Source: Verrucomicrobiia bacterium (GTDB taxonomy: Bacteria > Verrucomicrobiota > Verrucomicrobiia > Opitutales > Cerasicoccaceae). From it: 64,000 nt of DNA. A program made the position numbers and the translations under genes. This document shows, in pieces, positions 23,277 to 31,570 of this stretch; within the stretch, counting starts at the first letter, position 1; each line of letters starts with the position of its first letter. Where the stretch lies: positions 1-64,000 of the forward strand of contig JAUIAM010000018.1 in NCBI GenBank assembly GCA_030425485.1. Reading direction: 5' to 3'. The notes under the pieces were generated by a model, which did not search any database, was not told where the DNA came from, and saw nothing but the letters and a program-made list of their open reading frames with translations.

Positions 23277-23620
23277 GTGATGTCCTCTCGTATTTCCTGC
23301 CGGGTGGCCTGGAAGGGAAGTTTGCGTTTATCGAGTTGGCGGTAGGCACAGAAGGTGCACAGGCCAAAGATGCTCAGGTAGACCAGGCTGATGACCAGTG
23401 TGGTCAGTAGCCAGTTATCCAGCCCAAAGGCAAAGACCAGGCACACCGTCAGGCCCAGGCAGGCGAGCAGGAGGCTGCCACACCCGAGCATGACGAGGCA
23501 CGCGAGCACGGCGAGGCGCGTCCGTTCCAGATTGAACTCGGCTGAGAACAATTCCAGACGCGACTCGAACATGCCCGCGAGGGTGCTCGCCAGGGCGCCA
23601 GCTGCCTTAAGCGTTTTCAT
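23240..23620 (-). CDS. YqjE-like (phage-holin-like) membrane protein
   Basis: The 126-residue protein has two long transmembrane helices (about 35-60 and 65-95) flanked by charged segments (LELFSAEFNLERTR before, QLDKRKLPFQATRQEI after). This is the layout of the YqjE / Phage_holin_3_6 family. Despite the family name there is no phage context here. It lies three bases after the DUF883 gene stop on the same strand, matching the yqjD-yqjE gene order known from other bacteria. Confidence 0.8.
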   Translation of the reverse strand: MKTLKAAGALASTLAGMFESRLELFSAEFNLERTRLAVLACLVMLGCGSLLLACLGLTVCLVFAFGLDNWLLTTLVISLVYLSIFGLCTFCAYRQLDKRKLPFQATRQEIREDITCLVSAIRNERS

Positions 23621-23623
23621 GGC

Positions 23624-23965
23624 CTAGTCCCGTGTGATCCGGTCGATGATGATCCCGGCCAGTACGGCGAGGCCGACGGTCTTCCAGGGATTGTCCTTGA
23701 TGGTTTTTTCCAGGTCGCTGGCCACAGCTTCACCCTTCTTTTTCACTTCTTCGCCGTGCTCCTTGAGCTTGTCCATGGCTTCGGTGATTTTTTCCCGCAG
23801 GGCGTCAGCCTTGTCGCTGAAGGCCTCCTGGGAGGTGTCCTTGACATCGGTGGTCAGGGTCTTGGCGTCTTCGATGAGCAGCTTCAAGTCTTCGACCAGC
23901 TTGTCGCGGTCGTCGGCGAGCTTGCTCGCATTGTCGTTCTTGTTGGATGCTGTTTTTGTAGGCAT
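23624..23965 (-). CDS. DUF883 family protein (ElaB/YqjD-like)
   Basis: The 113-residue protein is mostly a long amphipathic charged helix (K/E/D-rich, about 10-88) ending in DNPWKTVGLAVLAGIIIDRI, the C-terminal anchor typical of the ElaB/YqjD/YgaM family. Known members bind ribosomes and attach them to the inner membrane in stationary phase. It is followed at once by a YqjE-like gene and preceded by the sensor kinase gene with a three-base gap, so it is probably co-transcribed with the regulatory pair. Confidence 0.88.
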   Translation of the reverse strand: MPTKTASNKNDNASKLADDRDKLVEDLKLLIEDAKTLTTDVKDTSQEAFSDKADALREKITEAMDKLKEHGEEVKKKGEAVASDLEKTIKDNPWKTVGLAVLAGIIIDRITRD

Positions 23966-23968
23966 GAT

Positions 23969-25810
23969 TTATGTTGTTTGAGGGTTGGCGTTGTCTTCAT
24001 CCCTCAGGGGGATGCTGAATGAAAAGGTGCTGCCCTGGCCCAGGTCGGAGTCGCAGCCGATGCAGCCGCCATGCAGCTCGACGATCTCCCGGGCGATGTA
24101 AAGCCCGAGACCGCTGCTGCCGATCTCGGAGTCCCCCTGCTCGTAGCGCTGGAAAATTTTCTCGTGCATGGATTTATCAATACCTGGCCCCTGATCGCGC
24201 ACGCTAAAACATACGGCCTCGTCCTGGCGCTCGATCACGATATCGATCGTGCTCTGGCTGGGGGAGTGGCGGATGGCGTTGGAGAGCAGGTTATTCAGCA
24301 CGATGCCGATCTTTTTCTCGTCGAGGGTAAGGATGGTCTGGGCTTCGTCTGGCACGAGGTTCAGACGAATGCCCTTGCTTTTGGCGATCTCGCGGTGGGC
24401 TGCGATGCTGCTTTCGGCTACGGCGTTGCCGGTAGATTTGTTCAGGTCGAGCTTGGTGTCGCCTTTCTCGATCTTGCTCAGATCGAGCAGGTTTTGGATG
24501 GTAGCCAATTGGCGTTCGATGTCTTCCCGTGCGGTATGGATGAGTTCCATCTGCTCGTCGTTGAGCTCGCCCACGCTGCCATCGGAGAGCAGGTGCAGAG
24601 CGAGCCTTGCGCTGGTGATGGGGGTCTTCAGTTCGTGGCTCACCGTGGCGAGGACGTTGCTTTTGAGGTCGTCGGCCAGCTTCATCCGGGTGACATCGTT
24701 CAACATAATGGCGATGCCCGACTCCAGGGTGCGCTCGGACTCCGGCAACTCGGTGTCAATCAGGTCTACGGGAAAAATGGAGGTCAGGTAGTAGCGGTCC
24801 TCGCCGTGAACTTTCAAGCGTGTGGCCTTGTTAAGGTCGCGCTCGGCGATGACGACGTGCTGGTCCTGAGCGGTTTCGACTTGCGAGCTGATGCCCACGG
24901 GCAGACCTTGATCGATATTGAGTGCGGACAACAGTTTTTCCGCCTCGGGGTTGAGGTAGAAGTGCTTGCCGTCCGCGTTCATAAAGATGACGGCCAGCGG
25001 GGTGCGCTCAAGCACGGTGCGAAAGGTACGTGTCGTGCTGAGGATGGTTTCGTCGGTCAGTTGACGGTAGGTGCGCAGCCGCTCCACCATCTGGTTAAAG
25101 GCTTTCGAGAGCCCGCCGATTTCGTCCCGGCGCCGCATCTGCACCATGGTGTCGAAGTTGCCATGCGTGACATCATCTATCTTCTCGTGCAGCAGTTCGA
25201 CGGGTTTGATAATCATGCGCCCGATTTGCCGGGTGATAACCAGTGTGCCCACGACGCACAGGGCAATGCCGATCGTGACCACAATGAAGGAGGTGGAAAC
25301 CTTGTTGCTGAATTGCCCCTGTAGCATGAGGATGTAGTCGTCGGACCACGCCTCCACTTGCTTCAGCTGATCGAGTGAACGCTGGACGAGCTGGGCCAGG
25401 CGGATGTACTCACCTTGCACGGTGCGCGGCGGGTTTTGCTCGATCTTTTCAATGACTTTGATCAGCGAGGTGTTGGTATCGGAGAGTTGTTTATAAAGGT
25501 TGCGGTGGTCACTGCGCACCATATCGAGCACGGGGCCGACCTCCATCAGATAGGCGTGTGCTTTGTTTAAAATGGCGTCTTTGAGCAAGGGCACGGAGGA
25601 CTCCTCACGCAGGCTGACCACGAGCTTGAGCTGGTTAAGCTGTTGGATGGCGGAGTCGATCTGGGTGCGGTTTTCGCTGTGCTGCACGCGTGCCTCGAAG
25701 AAGAGCGTGTCCAGGTTTTGCACCAGAAAGTAGCTCCAGACGGCAAGCCCGACCAGCAGCATTTGCAGCGGCAGGAGGGCCAGGTAAAGTTTGGATCTGA
25801 GGCGTTTCAT
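23969..25810 (-). CDS. KinB-like sensor histidine kinase
   Basis: The 613-residue kinase has TM1 at about 8-31, a periplasmic helical domain at about 32-172, TM2 at 173-195, HAMP at about 196-250, a PAS domain at about 262-375, the phosphoacceptor His392 in ATVSHELKTPITSARL, and a HATPase domain with N-box NNLLSNAIRHS, G1 box DQGPGID and G2 box SSGLGLYIA. The layout and partner match KinB of the KinB/AlgB pair. The four-base-like gap to the regulator gene (6 bp) shows coupling. In Pseudomonas this pair responds to envelope or growth-state signals; the signal here is unknown. Confidence 0.9.
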   Translation of the reverse strand: MKRLRSKLYLALLPLQMLLVGLAVWSYFLVQNLDTLFFEARVQHSENRTQIDSAIQQLNQLKLVVSLREESSVPLLKDAILNKAHAYLMEVGPVLDMVRSDHRNLYKQLSDTNTSLIKVIEKIEQNPPRTVQGEYIRLAQLVQRSLDQLKQVEAWSDDYILMLQGQFSNKVSTSFIVVTIGIALCVVGTLVITRQIGRMIIKPVELLHEKIDDVTHGNFDTMVQMRRRDEIGGLSKAFNQMVERLRTYRQLTDETILSTTRTFRTVLERTPLAVIFMNADGKHFYLNPEAEKLLSALNIDQGLPVGISSQVETAQDQHVVIAERDLNKATRLKVHGEDRYYLTSIFPVDLIDTELPESERTLESGIAIMLNDVTRMKLADDLKSNVLATVSHELKTPITSARLALHLLSDGSVGELNDEQMELIHTAREDIERQLATIQNLLDLSKIEKGDTKLDLNKSTGNAVAESSIAAHREIAKSKGIRLNLVPDEAQTILTLDEKKIGIVLNNLLSNAIRHSPSQSTIDIVIERQDEAVCFSVRDQGPGIDKSMHEKIFQRYEQGDSEIGSSGLGLYIAREIVELHGGCIGCDSDLGQGSTFSFSIPLRDEDNANPQTT

Positions 25811-25816
25811 GCGGGC

Positions 25817-27151
25817 TTAGGCAAGTCCCATTTTCTTGCGTTTGCGGTAGAGTGTGGCCGTGTCGATGCCCAGCACCTCGGCGGCGCGCTCCATGCTGCT
25901 GGTCTTGGCCAGAATGCGACGTATGTGTGCTTCCTCCAGCTCGGCCAGCGAGACCATGTGGCCCGGACGCGCACCCCCGGAGTCGTTTTGCTGGATTTCT
26001 TCCGGCAGGTCATCGAGCAGGATTTTTTCCCCGTGGGCCAGGATGACTGCGCGCTCGATGACGTTACGCATTTCACGCAAATTGCCCGGCCAGGCATAGT
26101 CGACCAGCGCCTTGGCGGCATCCTCTGAAAAGGTCTCCGTGCCCAGCGAGCCCCGCTGGGCGAAGTGCAGCAGGTAGCTTTCGGCCAGCGGGAGGATGTC
26201 CGACGGACGTTCCTTGAGCGCGGGCATATCGATGGTGATGACTTTCAGGCGGTAGAAAAGGTCTTCGCGGAAATGCCCCGCCTCGACCTCCTTGGCCAAG
26301 TCGCGGTTTGTGGCTGCGATGAGGCGGATGTTGGCCTTGCGGGTGCGTGTTTCGCCCAGGCGCTCGTATTCGCGGTCCTGCAGCAGGCGCAGGAGTTTGG
26401 GCTGAATTTCGAGCGGAAGTTCGCCCACTTCGTCCAGAAAGAGCGTGCCGCCGTCGGCCGCGGCTATCTTGCCCCAGGTGTCCTTGACCGCTCCGGTGAA
26501 CGACCCCTTGGTGTGGCCGAACAGTTCGCTCTCAAGCAATTCCTTCGAAAGGCTGGGACAGTTGACCGTGATAAATGGCTTTTCGGCCCGGTTGCTGCGG
26601 TGGTGAATTTCCCGGGCCAGGACGGTCTTGCCCGTGCCACTGGGACCAAGGATGAGCATGCTGGCCTCCGAGGGGGCGGCTTTGAAGGCCAACTCGAACG
26701 CTTTCTGCATGGCGGGCTCGTCCGACTCCAGCGTGATGAGCGGCTGGTTCGAAGCCACCTGCTCCTGGAGCTCGCCGATTTTGTTGGACTTGGCCAGATC
26801 GTTTTCCAGCTTGGCCAGCATCTGGCGGATTTCCTCCGGGATGAAGGGCTTCTGGATGTAGTCGTAGGCTCCGCGCTTCATCGACTCGACCGCAGACTCG
26901 ATGGAGGAGTGCGCGGTAAAAACGATGACGGGTGGGGCTTCGTCGAGGGACTGGAGCTTGTCCAGGAAATCGAGCCCGTTCTCGTTGCCGAGCATGATGT
27001 CCAGAAACATGGCATCGACTTTCTCTTCGCTCAAAATGCGCTCAGCCTGACGCGAGTTTTCCGCCGTCAGGGGGACATGCCCCATCGTTTTCAAGGCGAT
27101 GGAAGTGGTGCGCAGGATGTTCAGTTCGTCGTCAACAACGAGTATGGTCAT
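25817..27151 (-). CDS. AlgB-like sigma-54-dependent response regulator
   Basis: The 444-residue NtrC-type activator has a receiver domain (phosphoacceptor Asp51, acidic D7/D8, Lys101), an AAA+ domain with Walker A GPSGTGKT (169-176), a GSFTGA loop (216-221, the usual GAFTGA with Ser for Ala) and Walker [10 protein letters not shown], and a C-terminal Fis-type helix-turn-helix (405-444). The GAFTGA loop contacts sigma-54, so it should activate -24/-12 promoters after phosphorylation by the adjacent kinase. Its own targets may include the stress-type genes upstream on the same strand. Confidence 0.92.
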   Translation of the reverse strand: MTILVVDDELNILRTTSIALKTMGHVPLTAENSRQAERILSEEKVDAMFLDIMLGNENGLDFLDKLQSLDEAPPVIVFTAHSSIESAVESMKRGAYDYIQKPFIPEEIRQMLAKLENDLAKSNKIGELQEQVASNQPLITLESDEPAMQKAFELAFKAAPSEASMLILGPSGTGKTVLAREIHHRSNRAEKPFITVNCPSLSKELLESELFGHTKGSFTGAVKDTWGKIAAADGGTLFLDEVGELPLEIQPKLLRLLQDREYERLGETRTRKANIRLIAATNRDLAKEVEAGHFREDLFYRLKVITIDMPALKERPSDILPLAESYLLHFAQRGSLGTETFSEDAAKALVDYAWPGNLREMRNVIERAVILAHGEKILLDDLPEEIQQNDSGGARPGHMVSLAELEEAHIRRILAKTSSMERAAEVLGIDTATLYRKRKKMGLA

Positions 27152-27348
27152 AGTGTGTCGTCTTGCTAATATGATGCCAGCCGCCCTGATTGATGGACCA
27201 GCTCACGCGCTGGAGATGGCTATGGACGCTTCATTTCTTTACTTAAGTGATTGGATATTCGTTTGATGCGTTTTTTATCTCGCAGAAGCTGTATGCCTGA
27301 AAGGTGCGTTTTGAATTATTTCCAGGTACCTCCTGCTCGAATACACAT

Positions 27349-27392
27349 TTGCAATATGCACGACATTGTAATGCCAATCGTGCAAAATGCAA
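27349..27392. other. Imperfect palindrome between cls and the AlgB-like gene
   Basis: TTGCAATATGCACGA (27349-27363) is mirrored by TCGTGCAAAATGCAA (27378-27392): 12 of 15 pairs match, with a 14-nt loop. It starts 13 bp beyond the cls stop codon. No T-run follows on the minus strand, so it could be a weak terminator, an operator for the AlgB-like gene or both. Confidence 0.4.
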
Positions 27393-27405
27393 CTGTCGCC
27401 GTAGG

Positions 27406-28584
27406 CTAGAGTTGCTTGCGAAGGGGCTTGAGCAGGACGTGCATTACGCGCTGCCAGAGACTGGGCTCGGCCCACTCGGTTTCGCCTACGGGGAGTGCGT
27501 CGCTCAGGTCCGCCTCGAAGCTTTTCATGAGCTGGGAATTAAGAGCAGGATCATTGGCGATTACGCCGATTTCCTCGTCCTGATGGACGGAGCGGTGGTT
27601 GAAGTTCAGTGAGCCGAACATGACCATGTCGTCGTCGCAGAGGAAAAGCTTAGTGTGAATCATGGTCTTTTGGTAAAGGTAAACCTCCACGCCGCACTTG
27701 GTTAGCTTACTATAGTAGCGCGTGGATTCAATTCGCTCGAAGCGCTGATCCGTGTATTTGCCCGGCAGGAGGATGCGCACCTGCACGCCGTGTCTGGCCT
27801 TTTTGCAAAGCAGCGCGAGCAGGTCATCGCAGGGCACGAAGTAGGGCGTGATAATATCTATGCTGTGCTCGGCCTGGCTGATGAGTCCGTGCAGGGCTTT
27901 ATAGACTTCGCTCACGCGGGAATCCGAGCCCGAGCGCAGCACCAGCAATGCGGTGTTCTTGCTCTCGTGGGGATGGGTGGCCTCAATGGGATCGGTGGGG
28001 AGCGCGTCGCACTCGGCCCAGTTATCCCAGAAGGCCCCGCGCAGGCCGTTCACGGCGGGGCCTTCGATGCGGTAATGAATTTCGCGCCATTCGCTGGCGT
28101 TGCGGGCGTCACCTTCCCACTCCTTGGCAATGCCGACGCCGCCCGTGAAAGCGACTTTTCCGTCGCAGACCATGACCTTGCGGTGGGTGCGCTTGTCATA
28201 GCGATAGAGGACTTTGCGGGCAGGGCGAAAGAAGTGAACCTTTACCCCGGCCTCCTTCATGACCTCAATCCACTTCTCTTTCATCTCCAGGCACCCGTAG
28301 GCATCAAGCAGGACCTTGACTTTGACGCCGTTGCGGGCCCGCTCTGCCAGGGCCCGGGCAAACTCCTGGGCCACGTCGCCTGTCCAGTAGATGTAGGTCA
28401 AAAACTCGATGCTGTGTCGGCTGGCGTGGATCGCGTCGAGCATGACGGGGAAAATCGCGTCGCCATTGTGCAGGGCTCTGACTTCGTTACCAGCTGTGAA
28501 GGGCGTACCGAGCAGTTGCTCCAGATAAGCCTTGCGCGATGCTTGTTTCGAGGTCTGCTCCATGTCTTGAAAATCCTGATACAT
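27406..28584 (-). CDS. cls: Cardiolipin synthase / phospholipase D family protein
   Basis: The 392-residue enzyme has two HKD motifs: H134-x-K136-x4-D141 (HRKVMVCDGKVAFTGG) and H310-x-K312-x4-D317 (HTKLFLCDDDMVMFGSLN). They catalyse phosphatidyl transfer to form cardiolipin. The N-terminal membrane helices of ClsA are missing, so it resembles the ClsB type. The start at 28563 has a better upstream GGA than the start at 28584; both are in frame. It lies 73 bp after the four-helix protein gene and is likely in its operon, fitting a membrane-stress role. Confidence 0.85.
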   Translation of the reverse strand: MYQDFQDMEQTSKQASRKAYLEQLLGTPFTAGNEVRALHNGDAIFPVMLDAIHASRHSIEFLTYIYWTGDVAQEFARALAERARNGVKVKVLLDAYGCLEMKEKWIEVMKEAGVKVHFFRPARKVLYRYDKRTHRKVMVCDGKVAFTGGVGIAKEWEGDARNASEWREIHYRIEGPAVNGLRGAFWDNWAECDALPTDPIEATHPHESKNTALLVLRSGSDSRVSEVYKALHGLISQAEHSIDIITPYFVPCDDLLALLCKKARHGVQVRILLPGKYTDQRFERIESTRYYSKLTKCGVEVYLYQKTMIHTKLFLCDDDMVMFGSLNFNHRSVHQDEEIGVIANDPALNSQLMKSFEADLSDALPVGETEWAEPSLWQRVMHVLLKPLRKQL

Positions 28585-28657
28585 CAGTGCGTAGTCGAGG
28601 CCCGTAGTGGTCTTAGCACTACGGGCCCGTGGTTGCTTAACGCCAGGCGGCAGTGGT

Positions 28658-29113
28658 TTAAACGGGTATCACGATGGACTTCAACTCGTAGACGCAGTCC
28701 TTGACGTGGACGCTGATCTTGACGAGCAGGCTGCGCGTGGCGCCGTCGAGGGTGTCATCCTTGAGTGTGCCTTCGACGCGCTCCAGGAGCTCTTCTTCGC
28801 CCCGGATGCATTCCTTGGTGGCGGCCTGCAGGTCATCGCTGACGAAGAGATCCTTCAGGGCAATGATACCGCGGTGGATGGCTCCCTTGCCCGAGCCTGA
28901 TTCCTTGCGGTCCTCCCCGATGCACATCAGCCGCTGGTTGAGCTCTTCGACATATACGTGCCGGATGGCGCTAAAGGCTTCCCAACGCTGGGCATAGTGT
29001 GGGTGGTCCTCGTGGACTTTCTGGGCGGCTTCGTGGTAGCCGCGGGCCGAGTCGTGGCAATATTGGGTAATTTCTTTGAGGTCGCTGGCGAGTTCTTGTT
29101 TAACAGTGCTCAT
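28658..29113 (-). CDS. PA2169-family four-helix-bundle protein (DUF2383)
   Basis: The 151-residue protein has the DUF2383 pattern: long amphipathic helices, a Y.E.AA..V / RW..FS...H.YVEELNQ region, then GSGKGAIHRGIIALKDLF and a conserved ATKECIRGEEELLERVEGTL stretch, written here in part. Members are small stress-linked ferritin-like proteins of unknown function. The ATG is preceded by AAGGAGAC, a rare clear Shine-Dalgarno site here, suggesting strong translation. Confidence 0.85.
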   Translation of the reverse strand: MSTVKQELASDLKEITQYCHDSARGYHEAAQKVHEDHPHYAQRWEAFSAIRHVYVEELNQRLMCIGEDRKESGSGKGAIHRGIIALKDLFVSDDLQAATKECIRGEEELLERVEGTLKDDTLDGATRSLLVKISVHVKDCVYELKSIVIPV

Positions 29114-29215
29114 GATGTTGTCTCCTTGGTTTAATATGAGAATGGACTAGGTATATGGCTGTGTACATGTCGGGGGTGGCCCCTGAGTTGTATTGGAAAT
29201 TTGGATACGAATAGT

Positions 29216-29389
29216 CTAGGCAGGCTTGTCGTTGGGCAGGCATACGATCAAGGCGTGAATGATGCCCGGCAGCCAGCCGAGGATGGTGAGGATGAGGTTG
29301 AGAACGAACTGACCGCCGATCCCGTCTTTGACTGCAACGGCAGCCGGGGGAAAGATGATGGCCAGTATGATGAGGAGAAAAGTGTTCAT
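29216..29389 (-). CDS. YqaE/Pmp3 family membrane protein
   Basis: This 57-residue protein was found by direct translation. It has two transmembrane helices (about 2-20 and 28-50) with the family signature IFPPAAVAVKDGIGGQF in the first, then NLILTILGWLPGIIHA and a short polar tail ending NDKPA. YqaE/Pmp3 proteins are small inner-membrane proteins induced by osmotic or membrane stress in many bacteria. It is on the same strand as its stress-type neighbours. Confidence 0.88.
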   Translation of the reverse strand: MNTFLLIILAIIFPPAAVAVKDGIGGQFVLNLILTILGWLPGIIHALIVCLPNDKPA

Positions 29390-29506
29390 GCGCTTGGCGG
29401 ATTGAGAGTCAAAGGGGGGGGCGATGCTATGGCTGTCTGGAGGCCGGGCCCGGCCGTTGATTACTGGCCGGGCGGTGGCGTCTCCAGTGTTTAGCCCGAT
29501 GCGTGT

Positions 29507-29680
29507 TTACATCGGTTTCTTACCGCGCAGTGCTCCGGCAAGCATAGCGACGACGAGCAGGACGAGGAAGATGAAGAACAGAATCTTGGCGATTCCGGCG
29601 GCGGCACCAGCGATACCCGTGAATCCGAGCAGGCCGGCGATGAGTGCGATGACGAAGAATGTGAGTGCCCAACTTAACAT
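29507..29680 (-). CDS. DUF1328 (YtjA-type) small membrane protein
   Basis: This 57-residue protein was found by direct translation. It has two transmembrane helices: [19 protein letters not shown], then [17 protein letters not shown] with the tail RGKKPM. The [14 protein letters not shown] loop between the helices is the DUF1328 hallmark. Function unknown; homologues rise under envelope or stationary-phase stress. A clear AAGAAAGGA ribosome-binding site precedes the ATG. A 21-nt motif at 29726-29746 recurs before the lipoprotein gene. Confidence 0.88.
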   Translation of the reverse strand: MLSWALTFFVIALIAGLLGFTGIAGAAAGIAKILFFIFLVLLVVAMLAGALRGKKPM

Positions 29681-29725
29681 GATGTTTTCCTTTCTTGGTT
29701 GAATGGATTTTTGGTGTTCATCTAT

Positions 29726-29746
29726 CTGTAACTAGTCGCATGCCAA
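29726..29746 (-). promoter_or_regulatory. Shared upstream motif, copy 1 (DUF1328 gene)
   Basis: On the minus strand this reads TTGGCATGC, then a variable part, then AGTTACAG. 18 of 21 bases match the copy at 30447-30467. It lies 45 bp before the DUF1328 start. TTGGCA resembles the -24 box of sigma-54 promoters, but the -12 box (TTGC expected) is only partly matched, so the type is undecided. Confidence 0.5.
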
Positions 29747-29944
29747 TTTTTGATAGAATCCCTTATCTTGCTTGCTTCCAAAGCTATGCGGAATTATTGG
29801 ATTTCTCTTTGCTCCCGGTTCGTTGCATCCTGCAATGTCCGATGCAGGCACGGATGGGTAATTTGCATGGCGTATCAGGATGGCCGCCGGCCTGAGCATG
29901 TTACCGTCTTCCCATAAAAAAGGTAAAGCCAGTGGCCCGGGTAG

Positions 29945-29986
29945 GGATGCCTGTCCTCAGGCATCCGCGGACGGCTGGGGGCAGCC
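29945..29986. repeat. Two adjacent hairpins in a gene-free stretch
   Basis: GGATGCCTG/CAGGCATCC (9-bp stem, loop TCCT) at 29945-29966 and GGCTG/CAGCC at 29973-29986. They resemble the compact stems of the 134-239 array but have no nearby gene end on either strand within 150 bp. Confidence 0.5.
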
Positions 29987-30132
29987 GCCCCTGCCAACAT
30001 CTTATCCATCATAGATGGAAACGTTATAACAGCCTTCTATTCGGTGTGTGCGTGTTCGGTTCCACGGTGTGTGATCGACACCGTATTGGTTTCCAGGGCA
30101 CGTTCGCGCGATGGGGACTTGGTAAACAAGAA

Positions 30133-30162
30133 ACAGCCAGTGCTCTCTCAAACACTGGCTGT
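30133..30162 (-). terminator. Terminator after the small lipoprotein gene
   Basis: ACAGCCAGTG / CACTGGCTGT form a perfect 10-bp stem (loop of 10). On the minus strand it is followed by TTTCTTGTTT, giving a good intrinsic terminator about 75 bp past the stop of the gene at 30236. Confidence 0.75.
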
Positions 30163-30235
30163 CTTGTTGTGGGCTATTACTAGCGGTGTACTGCTACTGT
30201 ACTCCTTAAAACCTAACCTGGCATCGAGGGCCACA

Positions 30236-30436
30236 TTAGTTGGTGGCGTCCTTGACGGCGTCGTGGGTGTCTTCGGCGGCGTCTTCGACGGCATCGCCGA
30301 CGTCGTCAGCCTTGTCTTCGATGGCGTCACCAGCATCTTCCATGTGGTCGCCGAGGTCCTTGTCCTGGTCGCAACCGGCAAAGGTCAGAGCCATAGCGGT
30401 TAACAGTGTCATGAGGATGATTTGTAGTTTTGTCAT
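30236..30436 (-). CDS. Small stress-type lipoprotein with repeated acidic segments
   Basis: The 66-residue protein has a signal peptide and lipobox LTFAGC (Cys22). The mature part is a repeated acidic amphipathic pattern: GDAIEDKADDVGDAVEDAAED, shown in part, with D/E-rich segments about every 7-11 residues. It resembles entericidin-like or other tiny envelope lipoproteins only in size and location. It is the first gene of the minus-strand island and has its own terminator, so it may be its own transcript. I chose the ATG at 30436 because it begins the signal peptide. Confidence 0.75.
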   Translation of the reverse strand: MTKLQIILMTLLTAMALTFAGCDQDKDLGDHMEDAGDAIEDKADDVGDAVEDAAEDTHDAVKDATN

Positions 30437-30446
30437 AATGCCTACA

Positions 30447-30467
30447 CTGTAACTCGAAGCATGCCAA
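30447..30467 (-). promoter_or_regulatory. Shared upstream motif, copy 2 (lipoprotein gene)
   Basis: This matches 29726-29746 at 18 of 21 positions (TTGGCATGC...AGTTACAG on the minus strand). It ends only 10 bp before the lipoprotein start, so if it were a promoter the mRNA would have almost no leader; an operator is also possible. Confidence 0.45.
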
Positions 30468-30673
30468 GTTGAAGCGAAAGTTCTTAAGTGACAGATAGTC
30501 AGAATGAAATGAGTTTTCGTGCTTTGGGGTGTGGGCACGCGTCATGCATTTTGACTACTCCCATTCCCTGTAATTCGTGCAGAATGCATGCCTTCAAATG
30601 TTGCTTTGGCATAGCATTCGCTAGTCATGAATGCTGCATTCAATTTAAAAGAGTTGACGGGATATTCTACATG

Positions 30674-30691
30674 TGCTAAACCGGTTTAACA
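30674..30691. promoter_or_regulatory. Candidate LacI-family operator 1
   Basis: TGCTAAACCGGTTTAACA contains the perfect 12-bp palindrome TAAACCGGTTTA with a central CG, a common LacI-family operator form. It lies 30 bp before the pseudopilin start. A matching site lies before the PL8-like gene at 32831-32848. Confidence 0.6.
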
Positions 30692-30720
30692 TGGCGCGTG
30701 AGTTTTCACTCATCACTCCT

Positions 30721-31419
30721 ATGTCCGATATTTTAAATGGTATGAAATCTTCTATTCGCTCCAATGGCTTTACGCTGATTGAACTGCTCGCGGTGATCGC
30801 GGTGATTGGCATTCTATCGGCAATCCTGATCCCGATTGTCTCCGGCGTAAGCACCGGAGCTAAGCGTGCGGCATGTCAACATAACCTGCGCCAATTGCAC
30901 TCAGGTGCGATGTTGTTTATCCAGGCGCAAAACCAATTCCCTGACTGGCAGCAGTGGTATTTTAACTCAGAAGGGACCCGAAATGGCATTCTGGACTACA
31001 TCGGGGAATACTCCGCTGATCACGGTGAAGCCAAGGACACGGTGGCTACGAGTCCACTCCTACAGCAGGAAATGCCTTCGTTCAGTACAATCAACAACAC
31101 TTATGCCATGAACTTCCGGGTGTCATCGCATGATAATGCCATCCCCAGTATGCTCGCGATTGAGAAACCGCAGGCGATGGTCCACTTCATGTATGGGGCG
31201 GCCAGAGCGCGGGCCGATGGCACGTATGTCTATACGTCATTCCTCTATCACATGGGGGGTAACGGCTCCATTGCGCGTGAACGCTATTACGATGATGGCT
31301 ATTCGAATATTGTATACATGGACGGTCACGTTGGGCGTATCTCCAGGGAGGAGGGGACTGCACTGGCCCGCCATAATGACGAGCAATCACGCCTCTTCTG
31401 GCGGGGTGTTTATAACTGA
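30721..31419 (+). CDS. Prepilin-like protein with N-terminal methylation motif
   Basis: The 232-residue protein begins with a 16-residue leader, then the type IV pilin/pseudopilin motif GFTLIELLAVIAVIGILSAIL and a C-terminal globular part. The C-terminal DGYSNIVYMDGHVG is a variant of the H-X9-DG domain, with Asp in the His position. Such proteins are numerous in Verrucomicrobiota/Lentisphaerota/Planctomycetota and may be substrates or parts of type II secretion-like systems. The start at 30721 gives the same 16-residue leader as the second copy at 57083; 30742 is an alternative. It lies beside a LacI-type regulator and shares its operator form. Confidence 0.82.
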   Translation: MSDILNGMKSSIRSNGFTLIELLAVIAVIGILSAILIPIVSGVSTGAKRAACQHNLRQLHSGAMLFIQAQNQFPDWQQWYFNSEGTRNGILDYIGEYSADHGEAKDTVATSPLLQQEMPSFSTINNTYAMNFRVSSHDNAIPSMLAIEKPQAMVHFMYGAARARADGTYVYTSFLYHMGGNGSIARERYYDDGYSNIVYMDGHVGRISREEGTALARHNDEQSRLFWRGVYN

Positions 31420-31570
31420 TTTCTCCTGGCACCACTGTGGGGGAAAGTCCGAGCCCTGATGCTCGATTCTCAGCAGGCATTAGCTTCAGGGGCTATGCTT
31501 TGCCGCACGGGAAGTCTTGCAGTAGCTGTGCAGGGTGCTATTCGTTTGCTATGTCCCGTATCAAGCAAGC

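Larger units (their letters stand above)
29681..30235. other. Gene-free stretch with regulatory motif and hairpins
   Basis: I see no gene here. It holds a shared upstream motif at 29726-29746, a hairpin pair at 29945-29986 and the terminator of the small lipoprotein gene at 30133-30162. The rest has no clear feature. Confidence 0.6.

Noticed and set aside
23240-23620. Possible prophage remnant, because of the holin-like family name
   Set aside because: The protein is YqjE-like and lies beside a DUF883 gene in a known non-phage order; no phage genes are near.
24071-25324. A 417-codon open frame antisense to the sensor kinase
   Set aside because: Shadow of the kinase gene with no recognisable fold.
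30044-30403. A hydrophobic, valine- and glycine-rich frame opposite the small lipoprotein
   Set aside because: It is the complement of the lipoprotein's repeats of acidic codons, which read as V/G/L/F; the lipoprotein has a signal, lipobox and terminator.
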